DNA of 64,000 bases, from contig CAYYBG010000005.1 of assembly GCA_964470195.1 (NCBI GenBank), forward strand, positions 13,109 to 77,108. The letters are read 5' to 3'. Position numbers and translations under genes: made by a program. The notes under the pieces are model-generated. The model searched no databases. It worked only from the letters and a program-made list of their open reading frames with translations, and was not told the DNA's origin. Positions 51,777 to 60,656 of the stretch are shown one piece after another. Each line of letters opens with the position of its first letter. Positions within the stretch are counted from its first letter, which is position 1. This DNA is from RFPI01 sp964470195. GTDB taxonomy: Bacteria; Pseudomonadota; Gammaproteobacteria; Burkholderiales; Methylophilaceae.

Positions 51777-52650
51777 TTTGTTTGATCTTTAAAGCATGGT
51801 CATACACCAGATTTTTTTTTGCGCCGGTGATTTCTGCGCATAATTTTACCGCTTGCTTCAATGGCAATTCAGCCATTAAAACCTGTAAAGTAGCTTGCCA
51901 AACTAAAGCATCATGCTCATCTGCTTGGACTATTTGCGGGGATAATACTAAAACAAACTCACCGCGCTGCTGATGACTATCCTGCTGCATGATATGCAGT
52001 ATCTCACCTAGCGGAGCGCGATAAATGGTCTCAAACTGTTTGGTCAACTCGCGCGCTATCAGTACTTCTCTGGCCTCACCAAATACTTGGACACAATCTT
52101 GTATAGTCGCAAGGATTCGGTGTGGCGCCTCGTAAAACACAACGCTATAAGGCAGGCTGGCATATTGTTGTAAAACCATTTTGCGTTGTTTGGAAGAAGC
52201 AGGCAAAAAACCAAAAAAGTGATATTCGGTGATCGCCATTCCGGCCACTGACATGGCAGCTGTTACAGCACTGACGCCGGGGATTGGGACTACTTTTTCG
52301 CCATTTTTATGCAACTCATCCACGACAACTGCACCTGGATCACTGATAGCAGGAGTGCCTGCATCAGTAATGATAGCAACCGAATGCCCCTGCCGTATTT
52401 TTTCTGAAATGCTTTGCGCAGCTTGACGCTCATTATGCTCATGCACTGCAATACATTTCTTAGTAATCCCGAAGTGTGCCAGCAAGACAGCGCTGTGTCG
52501 CGTATCCTCGGCAGCAATCAAATCCACCTGTTTTAACACCTCAATTGCGCGCAATGTAATATCTTGCAAATTCCCTATAGGGGTTGCTACGACGTATAAT
52601 GCAGGTGGTAGTGGCTTAATCGTTTGATCACTTATATGAGAATTCGACAT
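51769..52650 (-). CDS. rsmI: 16S rRNA 2'-O-ribose C1402 methyltransferase RsmI
   Basis: RsmI O-methylates C1402, the same nucleotide that RsmH (47061) N-methylates. The tetrapyrrole-methylase-like fold shows VVATPIGNLQDITLRA (about 20-35), AAEDTRHS and TDAGTPAISDPGAV (about 95-108). The C-terminal helical region is present. Length is 293. It is divergent from yraN, the standard arrangement with yraN-diaA-dolP. Confidence 0.95.
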   Translation of the reverse strand: MSNSHISDQTIKPLPPALYVVATPIGNLQDITLRAIEVLKQVDLIAAEDTRHSAVLLAHFGITKKCIAVHEHNERQAAQSISEKIRQGHSVAIITDAGTPAISDPGAVVVDELHKNGEKVVPIPGVSAVTAAMSVAGMAITEYHFFGFLPASSKQRKMVLQQYASLPYSVVFYEAPHRILATIQDCVQVFGEAREVLIARELTKQFETIYRAPLGEILHIMQQDSHQQRGEFVLVLSPQIVQADEHDALVWQATLQVLMAELPLKQAVKLCAEITGAKKNLVYDHALKIKQND

Positions 52651-52717
52651 AAATGCAATTGTACTGTTAAAAATAATAATCGCGCTGAAGAATCACAAAT
52701 ACTTAAGGGAAAATAAC

Positions 52718-53059
52718 ATGCTAACCTCTACTTTTGGGGCACTAGCGGAGCAACTTGCACTGGAATTTTTAACTAGCCAAGGCTTAATTTTACTAGCGCG
52801 TAACTTTCGTGGACGTTTTGGCGAAATTGATCTGATTATGCGACATCAGGAGACGCTGGTTTTTGTCGAAGTAAAATTACGTAATTCCCACGATTTTGGT
52901 GGCGCTGTAGCTAGCATCACCACCACCAAACAAAATAAATTACGCTTAACTGCTAGCCAGTATATGCAACGTTATGGCGAGCAAGCTTGTCGATTCGACA
53001 CAATCTTGATGTCAGAGCTAAATCGTCATGGCATCGAATGGATTAAGGATGCGTTCTAA
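52718..53059 (+). CDS. yraN: UPF0102 family endonuclease-like protein YraN
   Basis: A small restriction-endonuclease-fold protein of unknown role. The motif GEIDLI (about 36-41) followed by LVFVEVKLR (about 48-56) gives the D-ExK nuclease core. The N-terminal GALAEQLALEFLTSQG segment is also typical. Length is 113. It is divergent from rsmI and 62 bases upstream of diaA, as in E. coli. Confidence 0.92.
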   Translation: MLTSTFGALAEQLALEFLTSQGLILLARNFRGRFGEIDLIMRHQETLVFVEVKLRNSHDFGGAVASITTTKQNKLRLTASQYMQRYGEQACRFDTILMSELNRHGIEWIKDAF

Positions 53060-53121
53060 CTGCTGTCCGCAATTAAGAAAGTGAGCTAGGGGGAAACCCC
53101 TATATCAGGTAAAATATCGTT

Positions 53122-53712
53122 ATGGATTTACATCAGCGTATCAATGAACATTTCAAGCAGAATGTTCTGCTTACCAGCCAGCTCGCGCCTCTTCTTGCCG
53201 AATCTATTGAGCAAGCCAGTGTATCAATCGCCGAAAGCCTTCTTGCTAGAAAAAAAATTCTAGCCTGTGGTAATAGTATTTGTGCATCAAATTCCCAATA
53301 TTTGGTTAGTCGCTTGATGGGCCACTTGGACTTTGAACGTCCAGGATTGGCAGCCATTAATTTGTCACAAGATATTCAGTTGTTTAGTGCAATGAGTATG
53401 AATAATGAAGTTCAGCAAATTTACAGTCGGCAAGTGTCGGCATTGGGGGAAGAAGGGGATCTCTTTTTCGCCATGTGTTTATCAGGTGAGTCAGAGAATA
53501 TCAAATACGCGATAGAAAGTGCTCGTGAAAATGGTATGAAAATCATCGTCATGTTGGGTGGAGATGGTGGCGATGTCATGCAAATGTTACAAGATACTGA
53601 TATTTTGATCAGCGTAGCTAGTCATGAAGTGGCTAGAGTTCAAGAAATTTTTATTCTGATTATTCATTGTATATGTGATGCAGTGGATAGTATTTTATTA
53701 GGAGTTGAATAA
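53122..53712 (+). CDS. diaA: DiaA-like SIS-domain protein
   Basis: DiaA binds DnaA and promotes ordered replication initiation; its fold is the sugar isomerase (SIS) domain of GmhA. KILACGNSICASNSQ (about 44-58), ALGEEGDLFFAMCLSGES (about 109-126) and HEVARVQEIFILIIHCICDAVD (about 168-189) match DiaA better than GmhA, and the yraN-diaA-dolP context agrees. Length is 196. It overlaps dolP by one base. A GmhA role in heptose synthesis is the alternative. Confidence 0.88.
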   Translation: MDLHQRINEHFKQNVLLTSQLAPLLAESIEQASVSIAESLLARKKILACGNSICASNSQYLVSRLMGHLDFERPGLAAINLSQDIQLFSAMSMNNEVQQIYSRQVSALGEEGDLFFAMCLSGESENIKYAIESARENGMKIIVMLGGDGGDVMQMLQDTDILISVASHEVARVQEIFILIIHCICDAVDSILLGVE

Positions 53713-54308
53713 TGTTTTTAAATCAAGCAAAAACGCGCTTCATGTTGCAAGCTTGCGTAGTATTAAGTCTAGCTGTTCAGCTGAATGCCTGTGTTCCAGT
53801 TGTAGCGGGTGGTGTGGCTACCACTGGTGCTATCGTTTCAGATCGTCGTAGTTCAGGCACATTCATCGATGATGAAACGATTGAGCTGAAAGCCATCAAA
53901 GCCATTAGCGACAACTTGGGGGCACAAGAAATTCATGCCAATGTGACAAGTTATAATCGCCATGTCCTGATTACTGGCGAAGTGGGCAATGAAGCAAATA
54001 AAGCCAAGGCAGAGGCAGCTGTTCGTGCAATTGATCAAAACATCAAAAAACTGACCAATGAGTTAAAAATAGGGCCGAACTCCGAGCTCTCTGCAAGAGC
54101 CAAAGACACCTACATTACCTCTAAAGTTAAAACAGAATTTATTGGAAAGAATCTTTTCCCAGCCACTTATGTAAAAGTGATTACCGAAGCAGGGACAGTG
54201 TATTTAATGGGAATCGTCAGCAAAAAAGAAGCAGAGGATGCAACCAATCTTGCGCGTCACATCTCTGATGTAAAGCAAGTCATCAAAGTTTTTGAATATA
54301 TCGATTAA
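53712..54308 (+). CDS. dolP: BON-domain outer-membrane lipoprotein (DolP/YraP-like)
   Basis: A 198-residue predicted lipoprotein: the signal peptide ends in the lipobox LNAC (Cys26). Two BON domains follow (about 52-118 and 130-196), the second with DTYITSKVKTEFIG and VITEAGTVYLMGIVSKKEAEDAT. DolP in E. coli supports outer-membrane integrity. The N-terminal SDRRSSGTFIDDETIELKA segment is a DolP signature. It is the third gene of yraN-diaA-dolP and is followed by DUF3579. Confidence 0.92.
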   Translation: MFLNQAKTRFMLQACVVLSLAVQLNACVPVVAGGVATTGAIVSDRRSSGTFIDDETIELKAIKAISDNLGAQEIHANVTSYNRHVLITGEVGNEANKAKAEAAVRAIDQNIKKLTNELKIGPNSELSARAKDTYITSKVKTEFIGKNLFPATYVKVITEAGTVYLMGIVSKKEAEDATNLARHISDVKQVIKVFEYID

Positions 54309-54327
54309 TTTTTTAAAGAGTATTGTT

Positions 54328-54618
54328 ATGGGGAAAGAAATTATCATTCAGGGTTTAACGCGTTCTGGCAAGCCATTTCGTCCTAGCGACTGGGTAGACA
54401 GAATGTGTAGCACCTATGCCAGTTTTGGTGCTGATCGCAAGCTTAAGTACTCACCTTATCTAAAACCTAAAGTAGTAGAAGGTATTCGCTGTTTGGCAGT
54501 CGACATCAAGTTAAAAGAGGTTAACCCAGACGGATACCAGCAGTTGATGCATTTCGCTAGTGAGAATAATTTGAACATATTGGATGACGCTGGCAATAGT
54601 ATCGATGTTCCACAATAA
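54328..54618 (+). CDS. DUF3579 family protein
   Basis: A 96-residue cytosolic protein of the DUF3579 family, found mainly in betaproteobacteria, function unknown. The conserved N-terminal half reads IIIQGLTRSGKPFRPSDWVDR (about 4-24), followed by the VEGIRCLAVD segment. A GTG/ATG start at 54292 would overlap dolP by 17 bases; I prefer the ATG at 54328, which fits the family. It lies 19 bases after dolP and is probably co-transcribed. It converges with the TlpA-like gene, four bases away. Confidence 0.88.
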   Translation: MGKEIIIQGLTRSGKPFRPSDWVDRMCSTYASFGADRKLKYSPYLKPKVVEGIRCLAVDIKLKEVNPDGYQQLMHFASENNLNILDDAGNSIDVPQ

Positions 54619-54622
54619 GTCT

Positions 54623-55132
54623 TTAGTTATTTGATGATGGCCCGCGCTTAGTTGCGGGCCCATCGATTATCTGTTCAATTTGTTTGCGCGTGATAGCACC
54701 ACGTTTAGTGAATATCAATTGACCTTGAGGGTTAAAAATCATTGTCGTAGGTAGCAACTCGATCTTACCCAATTGTGCTCGAACACTATCACTTGACAGT
54801 ACAATCGGATAGGAAACCAACATATCATCAACAAATTCACGTACCTGCTTTTCTGATTGATAATCCTGCGCAATACCTATCACAGCGAAATTTTGTTGTC
54901 TGCGTTTGTCATACAACATTACTAAATCAGGCATTTCCTCCAAGCAAGGCGGACACCATGTTGCCCAAAAATTTAACACCAACCATTTGCCTCGGTAATC
55001 ACTGAGTTTGTGAACCTGACCAGATATATCTTGAAGCTTGAAATCAATAGGGGCTGCTAAAATAGAAGCTGACTCTATACAAACCAGCAAGATGACGAGT
55101 AGGCATTGTTTTCTTAAATTAATCAAATACAT
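54623..55132 (-). CDS. TlpA-like periplasmic thiol-disulfide oxidoreductase
   Basis: A secreted thioredoxin-like protein: a signal peptide of about 27 residues (LVILLVCIESASILA) and a redoxin domain. The active site is FWATWCPPCLEEMPDL (about 56-71), with the CxxC of the TlpA/ResA group that keeps apo-cytochrome c or copper-site cysteines reduced. A cis-Pro LLPTTMIFNP follows (about 127-136). Length is 169. It is monocistronic. Its partner is unknown. Confidence 0.9.
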   Translation of the reverse strand: MYLINLRKQCLLVILLVCIESASILAAPIDFKLQDISGQVHKLSDYRGKWLVLNFWATWCPPCLEEMPDLVMLYDKRRQQNFAVIGIAQDYQSEKQVREFVDDMLVSYPIVLSSDSVRAQLGKIELLPTTMIFNPQGQLIFTKRGAITRKQIEQIIDGPATKRGPSSNN

Positions 55133-55321
55133 TGTAATAACCTCTCATTGAATGCATGTTATTTTCACTTAATTTTCAACAAATCAATCCATCATTCATA
55201 AAATGCTGTTGAGATATTACTTCACTTAATCGATTTTTTTCGCTAGCATTACGGATAATGTATTTTCTTTAGTTCTAAATTCGGAACAAATTTCAATCTT
55301 TCCAACTTATTAGAGGTTCAA

Positions 55322-55648
55322 ATGAGTGACCAGATTTTATATGTAACTGACGCAGCCTTTGAGCAGGAAGTGTTGCAGTCCACAACGCCAGTATTAGTTG
55401 ATTATTGGGCTGAATGGTGTGGCCCATGCAAAATGATTGCTCCAATACTTGATGAAGTTGCCAAAGAGTATCAAGGCAAACTCAAAGTTGCAAAATTGAA
55501 TATCGATGAGAACCCAATGACACCACCAAAATACGGTATCCGTGGAATTCCCACCTTGATGATTTTCAAAAATGGTAATGTTGAAGCCACTAAAGTGGGT
55601 GCTTTATCCAAATCACAATTAACCGCTTTTATTGACAGTAATATCTAA
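55322..55648 (+). CDS. trxA: Thioredoxin 1
   Basis: Cytosolic thioredoxin, 108 residues. The active site WAEWCGPCKM (about 28-37) and the cis-Pro GIRGIPTLMIF (about 71-81) are canonical, and no signal peptide is present. An AGAGG site precedes the ATG. It is upstream of rho, the common trxA-rho order. The 189-base gap upstream shows no gene. A long stem-loop follows at 55670. Confidence 0.96.
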   Translation: MSDQILYVTDAAFEQEVLQSTTPVLVDYWAEWCGPCKMIAPILDEVAKEYQGKLKVAKLNIDENPMTPPKYGIRGIPTLMIFKNGNVEATKVGALSKSQLTAFIDSNI

Positions 55649-55669
55649 TCCATATATTGTTTGAGCTTA

Positions 55670-55695
55670 ATGGGTTTGCAATTCTGCAAACCCAT
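55670..55695 (+). terminator. Stem-loop after trxA, without a U tract
   Basis: An 11-bp perfect stem, ATGGGTTTGCA-ATTC-TGCAAACCCAT, 22 bases after the trxA stop. No T run follows, so it may be a 3' stabiliser or a weak terminator rather than a standard intrinsic terminator. Confidence 0.45.
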
Positions 55696-55760
55696 CCAAA
55701 TATACCTTCCTCTGTAAACATCATTTCTTTCTCGAAAGAGCCTTTTATAGTGAGTCCTTT

Positions 55761-57020
55761 ATGCACTTATCTGATTTAAAACGTTTACCTGTTACTGAAC
55801 TAGTCGACATGGCGATTGAAAACGAAATCGAAAATGCCAGTCGTATGCGCAAGCAAGACTTAATTTTCGCCTTACTGAAAAACAAAGCCAAAAAAGGTGA
55901 GAGCATTTATGGCGATGGCACTTTGGAAGTTTTACAGGATGGTTTTGGCTTTTTGCGTTCACCTGATACTTCTTATCTGGCTGGCCCAGATGATATTTAC
56001 GTTTCACCATCTCAAATTCGTCGTTTTAATTTACACACGGGCGATACAATTAAAGGTGAAATCAGAACACCTAAGGAAGGTGAACGCTATTTTGCTCTGG
56101 TCAAAGTAGATGAAGTCAATGGCGAGACCCCAGAAAATACCAAACACAAGATTCTGTTCGAAAATCTAACTCCATTATTTCCAACTCAGCCATTGACCTT
56201 AGAGCGTGATATTCGTGGCGAGGAAAATATTACTGGTCGAGTAATCGATATGATTGCTCCAATAGGTAAAGGTCAGCGTGCATTATTAGTCGCTAGCCCC
56301 AAAAGCGGGAAAACGGTGATGATGCAACATATTGCCCATGCGATTACTGCCAATCACCCTGATGTGATTTTAATCGTTCTGCTGATTGACGAGCGTCCAG
56401 AGGAAGTCACTGAAATGGTTCGCTCTGTGAAAGGCGAAGTAGTCGCCTCCACATTTGATGAGCCTGCTACCCGTCACGTTCAAGTGGCAGAAATGGTATT
56501 GGAAAAAGCCAAACGCTTAGTTGAACACAAAAAAGATGTGGTGATTTTGTTAGATTCAATTACCCGTTTAGCTCGTGCATATAACACTGTAGTCCCTGCC
56601 TCTGGCAAGGTGTTGACGGGTGGCGTAGATGCGAACGCTTTACAACGACCAAAACGTTTCTTTGGAGCAGCACGTAATATCGAAGAAGGTGGCTCATTGA
56701 CCATTATCGCGACGGCGCTTGTCGATACTGGCTCACGAATGGATGATGTGATTTATGAGGAATTCAAGGGTACTGGCAATATGGAAATCCACCTAGATCG
56801 CCGTATGGCAGAAAAGCGCATCTATCCTGCAATTAACGTTAATAAATCTGGAACGCGACGTGAAGAATTATTGATTGACAAAGAAATCCTGCAAAAAATT
56901 TGGGTGCTACGTAAACTGCTTTATCCAATGGATGACTTGGAAGCCATGGAGTTCTTGCTTGATAAGCTAAAAGCAACCAAGAACAATAATGACTTTTTCG
57001 ATAGCATGCGACGAGGTTAA
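55761..57020 (+). CDS. rho: Transcription termination factor Rho
   Basis: Rho is the hexameric RNA helicase that ends many transcripts. The N-terminal helix bundle (about 1-48), the cold-shock-like RNA-binding domain (GDGTLEVLQDGFGFLRSP, about 51-68) and the ATPase domain are present. Walker A is ASPKSGKTVMM (about 177-187), Walker B is VVILLDSITRLARAYN, and the Q-loop is in VLTGGVDANALQRPKRFFGAARNIE. Length is 419. It follows trxA and precedes rpmE. Confidence 0.97.
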   Translation: MHLSDLKRLPVTELVDMAIENEIENASRMRKQDLIFALLKNKAKKGESIYGDGTLEVLQDGFGFLRSPDTSYLAGPDDIYVSPSQIRRFNLHTGDTIKGEIRTPKEGERYFALVKVDEVNGETPENTKHKILFENLTPLFPTQPLTLERDIRGEENITGRVIDMIAPIGKGQRALLVASPKSGKTVMMQHIAHAITANHPDVILIVLLIDERPEEVTEMVRSVKGEVVASTFDEPATRHVQVAEMVLEKAKRLVEHKKDVVILLDSITRLARAYNTVVPASGKVLTGGVDANALQRPKRFFGAARNIEEGGSLTIIATALVDTGSRMDDVIYEEFKGTGNMEIHLDRRMAEKRIYPAINVNKSGTRREELLIDKEILQKIWVLRKLLYPMDDLEAMEFLLDKLKATKNNNDFFDSMRRG

Positions 57021-57090
57021 TAGTTGATTATTTCTGTTTTTTGCTAGATAATCTCCAGTTTTCCGTAAAGCGACTGAAAGAGAATACGAT

Positions 57091-57294
57091 ATGAGAGCGG
57101 ATATCCATCCAGATTACAGCGAAATTAAGGTGACTTGCAGCTGTGGCAACAAGTTTTCCACTCGCTCGACCATAGCCAAAGAAGATATGCACATTGAAGT
57201 ATGTTCTCAATGCCATCCTTTCTATACTGGTAAGCAGAAGATTGTTGACACTGCTGGTCGTGTTGAAAAATTCCGTCAAAAATACGGTATGTAA
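57091..57294 (+). CDS. rpmE: 50S ribosomal protein L31, zinc-binding type
   Basis: L31 bridges the ribosomal subunits. Length is 67. Four Cys are visible in TCSCGNKF (residues about 15-22) and CSQCHPFYTGKQK (about 37-49), so this is the zinc-containing C+ form, which other bacteria replace under zinc limitation. Start MRADIHPDY is canonical. It follows rho by 70 bases and is closed by the strong terminator at 57307. Confidence 0.96.
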   Translation: MRADIHPDYSEIKVTCSCGNKFSTRSTIAKEDMHIEVCSQCHPFYTGKQKIVDTAGRVEKFRQKYGM

Positions 57295-57306
57295 CTCTGT
57301 AAATTC

Positions 57307-57338
57307 AAAAAAGGCAGCTCAGGCTGCCTTTTTTATTT
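57307..57338 (+). terminator. Intrinsic terminator after rpmE
   Basis: A 12-bp stem, AAAAAAGGCAGC-TCAG-GCTGCCTTTTTT, 12 bases after the rpmE stop. The stem ends in T residues, so it can work on both strands. Confidence 0.9.
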
Positions 57339-57391
57339 TAAACTTTGCTTTTATCGCTAAAGTGAAACCCGTTAACAGCCTCTAAATCAAC

Positions 57392-59035
57392 ATGGCATTT
57401 GAAATTGATCATGATTGGGAAGGCAATCTTGCCACACCGACTGCGCGTATTGGTGAAAAAGCCAAAATACGCTTATTGATATTGCTTTGTGCGATTTGGA
57501 TATTGCTGGGACTGATAGGACACCAACCTTGGAAGCCAGAAGCTGAGACTATCAGTATTATTCAGGGCATTCTGCAACATGGTAATCTGTTGCTGTTGCA
57601 TGCCAGCAGTGACCCTCAGGTAACACATCCACCGCTTTATTATCTTGTCGCTGCTGGCTTTGCCAAGCTTTTCAGCGGCTTACTCACTATGCATGACGCT
57701 GCCCGGCTATCTAACGCTTTTTGGATGTCACTTACTCTACTACTAGCTGGCATGATGGGAAGAGAAATTTGGGGAGCTGGCATTGGTCGTCAAACCACCT
57801 TCATTTTAATCAGCTGTATAGGGCTGATAAGTGGCAGCCATTTATTAATACCCGCTGTCGCAGCATTAACTGGTTTAGCGATGGGGTTCTATGCGCTAGC
57901 ATTATCACACCGCCGCCCATATAGAGCTGCCGCCTTACTAGCAGGTGGTATCGGGATAAGTTTTCTCAGCACCGGGTTAATCAATGCACTTATCTTGCTC
58001 TGTTGTAGTAGCGCATTACCGCTGTTGTTTGCCAACTGGCGCAATAAAACCTTTCTAACCAGCGTTGTCCTTGGTCTGTTTGCTGGGTCAATGCTATGTG
58101 CTATTTGGCTTGTCTCGCTATGGCATTGGCAACCTGAGGCAGCTAATTTTTGGTGGCTTAGAGAAATCAGCATTAAGCAAACTAACTTCAATTATTTTTT
58201 TCGTACCCTAGCATGGTTTTCATGGCCTGCCTTACCTTTAAGTATTTGGGGCTTATGGGTTTATCGCCATAGCTTATTGATCAAACCGAAATTTCAACTA
58301 ATTATTGTTTTCTTTATGCTATCGCTATTCATTATCTGCCTCGCAGCAGATACCTCAGAGACCAGTGCATATGCACTTCTGATACCGATGGCAGTACTTG
58401 CTTCAGGCAGTGTGGAAAAACTCAAGCGTGGGGCAGCGGGCGCCCTCAATTGGTTTGGTTTAGTACTATTCGGTATTCTAGGTATTGTCATCTGGCTAGG
58501 TTGGATAGCATTAAATTTTGGCTGGCCCTCCAAATTAAATGAACGTATGGTATTTTTGTCAGGGATTAATCATATTGAATTGAACCTGCTGGCGCTCTTT
58601 CTGGCTATTTTTATCAGCTTGGTTTGGTTGATAACGGTCAACGCCAAACGTTCTAATCGGGCGGCCGTAACCGATTGGGCAGTCGGCATCACCATGGCTT
58701 GGAGCTTGCTCATGTCACTCTGGTTACCCATGCTGGACTCGGCAAAAAGTTATGCTTCAGTCAGTCTATCAATGCAAAAAGCACTGCCAAAGCGTTTTAA
58801 TTGTATTAACAGCATAGGACTTTCCAGCAATCAACAAAATTTATTTAATTATTATCTCCATCAACCATTACATGCCTCGGAATGGTATCTATCGCAGGAA
58901 TGTAATTTATTGTTAGTGAGAAATGAAAATCGCTATAGTGAGATTACTCCCGCTAAAAATCGTTGGAAGTTAATTTGGACAGACAAGCGCCCTGCAGAGA
59001 GACATGTTTATTACAAGCTTTATCAGAAACATTAA
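57392..59035 (+). CDS. PMT/ArnT-like membrane glycosyltransferase
   Basis: A 547-residue integral membrane protein with about 12 hydrophobic segments after a 30-residue cytosolic start. The first periplasmic loop holds WKPEAETISIIQ (about 49-60), with the acidic residues of GT-C enzymes, and THPPLYYLVAAGFAKL (about 77-92) matches the PMT/ArnT pattern. A hydrophilic C-terminal domain (about 455-547) follows. It probably moves a sugar from a polyprenyl-phosphate donor to lipid A or protein; the acceptor cannot be predicted. It stands alone between rpmE and moaA. Confidence 0.8.
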   Translation: MAFEIDHDWEGNLATPTARIGEKAKIRLLILLCAIWILLGLIGHQPWKPEAETISIIQGILQHGNLLLLHASSDPQVTHPPLYYLVAAGFAKLFSGLLTMHDAARLSNAFWMSLTLLLAGMMGREIWGAGIGRQTTFILISCIGLISGSHLLIPAVAALTGLAMGFYALALSHRRPYRAAALLAGGIGISFLSTGLINALILLCCSSALPLLFANWRNKTFLTSVVLGLFAGSMLCAIWLVSLWHWQPEAANFWWLREISIKQTNFNYFFRTLAWFSWPALPLSIWGLWVYRHSLLIKPKFQLIIVFFMLSLFIICLAADTSETSAYALLIPMAVLASGSVEKLKRGAAGALNWFGLVLFGILGIVIWLGWIALNFGWPSKLNERMVFLSGINHIELNLLALFLAIFISLVWLITVNAKRSNRAAVTDWAVGITMAWSLLMSLWLPMLDSAKSYASVSLSMQKALPKRFNCINSIGLSSNQQNLFNYYLHQPLHASEWYLSQECNLLLVRNENRYSEITPAKNRWKLIWTDKRPAERHVYYKLYQKH

Positions 59036-59106
59036 TCAGCTATGATTTAGCACTCTCAGCGTTTAGTCATGTCATATGGATAGATAAATTTACATAGGTC
59101 AGTCTA

Positions 59107-60090
59107 GTGCTCATTGATCAATTTAATCGCCGCATCGACTATATCAGACTTTCTATCACAGACCGCTGTGATTTTCGTTGCACTTATTGCATGGCAGAAG
59201 AGATGACTTTTTTGCCGCGCGACGAGGTTATGAGCCTAGAAGAGTGTCTGCGCGTGGTAAGAGTATTTGCAGAGATGGGCGTCACTAAAGTACGTATTAC
59301 TGGTGGTGAACCTTTGGTCAGAAAAAATGCACTGTCGCTATTTGAGCAAATTGGGCAGCTCCCACAAATTACCTCACTAGTCACTACTACCAATGGCTCG
59401 CAACTAGCCAAATATGCCATCGCGCTAAAACAAGCTGGCGTCAGTCGCATCAATGTCAGTCTAGATAGTCTGCGTCCTGAAACCTTCAAGCAAATCACTC
59501 GTACCGGAGAGTTAGATAAAGTGCTACAAGGTATTCATGCTGCTAGAGCCGTAGGCTTTGAGCGCATCAAATTGAATAGCGTATTAATGCGCGGAATCAA
59601 TGATGATGAAATAGATGCGCTTATCCAGTTTGCTTTAAAAAATGAATTAGATATCAGCTTTATCGAAGAAATGCCATTGGGTGAGGTCAATCATCAACGA
59701 GCAGATACCTATATTAGTAACCAAGAGGTGCTGGCATATTGCCAACAACATTACGCGCTCTCACCAACCACTATCAGCACAGGTGGACCAGCACGCTACT
59801 GGCAATTTATAGGATCACAAAGTCGTTTAGGTTTAATCTCTCCCCACAGCCATAATTTTTGCGAGCTATGTAATCGCGTCAGAATTAGTTGCCGAGGAGA
59901 GCTATTTTTATGCCTAGGCCATGATGATAAAGTAGATTTACTCCCTATCATGCGTCGCTACCCCAAAGATGATGAGCCGCTGCGAGAGGCCATATTGCAT
60001 GGAATGCGGATTAAGCCTGAAGGTCATGATTTCGACTTGCGTCGTCAACAGCCTGCTGTGGTTCGTTTTATGTCACATACTGGTGGATGA
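59107..60090 (+). CDS. moaA: GTP 3',8-cyclase (molybdenum cofactor)
   Basis: MoaA is the radical-SAM enzyme that, with MoaC, converts GTP to cyclic pyranopterin monophosphate. The N-terminal SAM cluster motif is CDFRCTYC (residues 18-25). The second [4Fe-4S] site is CELCNRVRISCRGELFLC (about 257-274). The family GITGGEPLVRK segment is present. The GTG start gives 327 residues, the usual length, with the typical N-terminal DQFNRRIDYIRLSITDRC. It overlaps mobA by four bases. moaC, moaD and moaE are not in the window. Confidence 0.95.
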   Translation: MLIDQFNRRIDYIRLSITDRCDFRCTYCMAEEMTFLPRDEVMSLEECLRVVRVFAEMGVTKVRITGGEPLVRKNALSLFEQIGQLPQITSLVTTTNGSQLAKYAIALKQAGVSRINVSLDSLRPETFKQITRTGELDKVLQGIHAARAVGFERIKLNSVLMRGINDDEIDALIQFALKNELDISFIEEMPLGEVNHQRADTYISNQEVLAYCQQHYALSPTTISTGGPARYWQFIGSQSRLGLISPHSHNFCELCNRVRISCRGELFLCLGHDDKVDLLPIMRRYPKDDEPLREAILHGMRIKPEGHDFDLRRQQPAVVRFMSHTGG

Positions 60091-60656
60091 TGAGTATAGA
60101 AATTACTGCTGTGATTCTGGCTGGTGGTCAAGGGTTGCGCATGGGAGGACAGGATAAAGGCTTGCTAAGCTACCAAGGCCAAACCATGATTACCCATGTT
60201 ATTCAAGCTTTACAGGGGCAAGTGGGCCAAATCATGATTAATGCCAATCGACATTTATCGCAATATGCGTCTTTTGGTTACCCTGTGATTAGCGACCTGT
60301 TAACAGATTATCAAGGTCCTTTGGCAGGCATGCAATCAGGACTTAAACACTGCTCTACCGATTTATGTTTATTTGTTCCATGTGACACCCCAATGTTGCC
60401 AAAAAATTTAGTCAGTAAGTTATATGATGCTTTACTAACCCATGAGGTTGAAATCGTCATTGCACGTTCGCAACAACTGCATCCAGTGATTTGCCTAATG
60501 CGCGTTACTTGCCTAGAAAATCTCGAACAATTTTTAGCGCAGGGACAACGTAAAGTATTGGAATGGCAAACTGGTATGCCACATCATATTGTCGATTTTG
60601 CCGACAGCGCAGACCAGTTTAATAATCTTAATACTCCCCAACAGTGGTTCGCATGA
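60087..60656 (+). CDS. mobA: Molybdenum cofactor guanylyltransferase
   Basis: MobA attaches GMP to molybdopterin, giving the bis-MGD form used by DMSO-reductase-family enzymes such as formate dehydrogenase and nitrate reductase. The nucleotidyltransferase motif AVILAGGQGLRMGGQDKGLL (about 8-27) and the metal-binding FVPCDTPMLP (about 95-104) are intact. Length is 189. It overlaps moaA and mobB by four bases each. Confidence 0.95.
   Translation: MMSIEITAVILAGGQGLRMGGQDKGLLSYQGQTMITHVIQALQGQVGQIMINANRHLSQYASFGYPVISDLLTDYQGPLAGMQSGLKHCSTDLCLFVPCDTPMLPKNLVSKLYDALLTHEVEIVIARSQQLHPVICLMRVTCLENLEQFLAQGQRKVLEWQTGMPHHIVDFADSADQFNNLNTPQQWFA

Noticed and set aside
54637..54664. GC-rich hairpin GGCCCGC/GCGGGCC near the DUF3579-TlpA junction
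   Set aside because: It lies within the TlpA-like coding region and has no T run on either strand, so I do not call a terminator, though it may slow convergent transcription.
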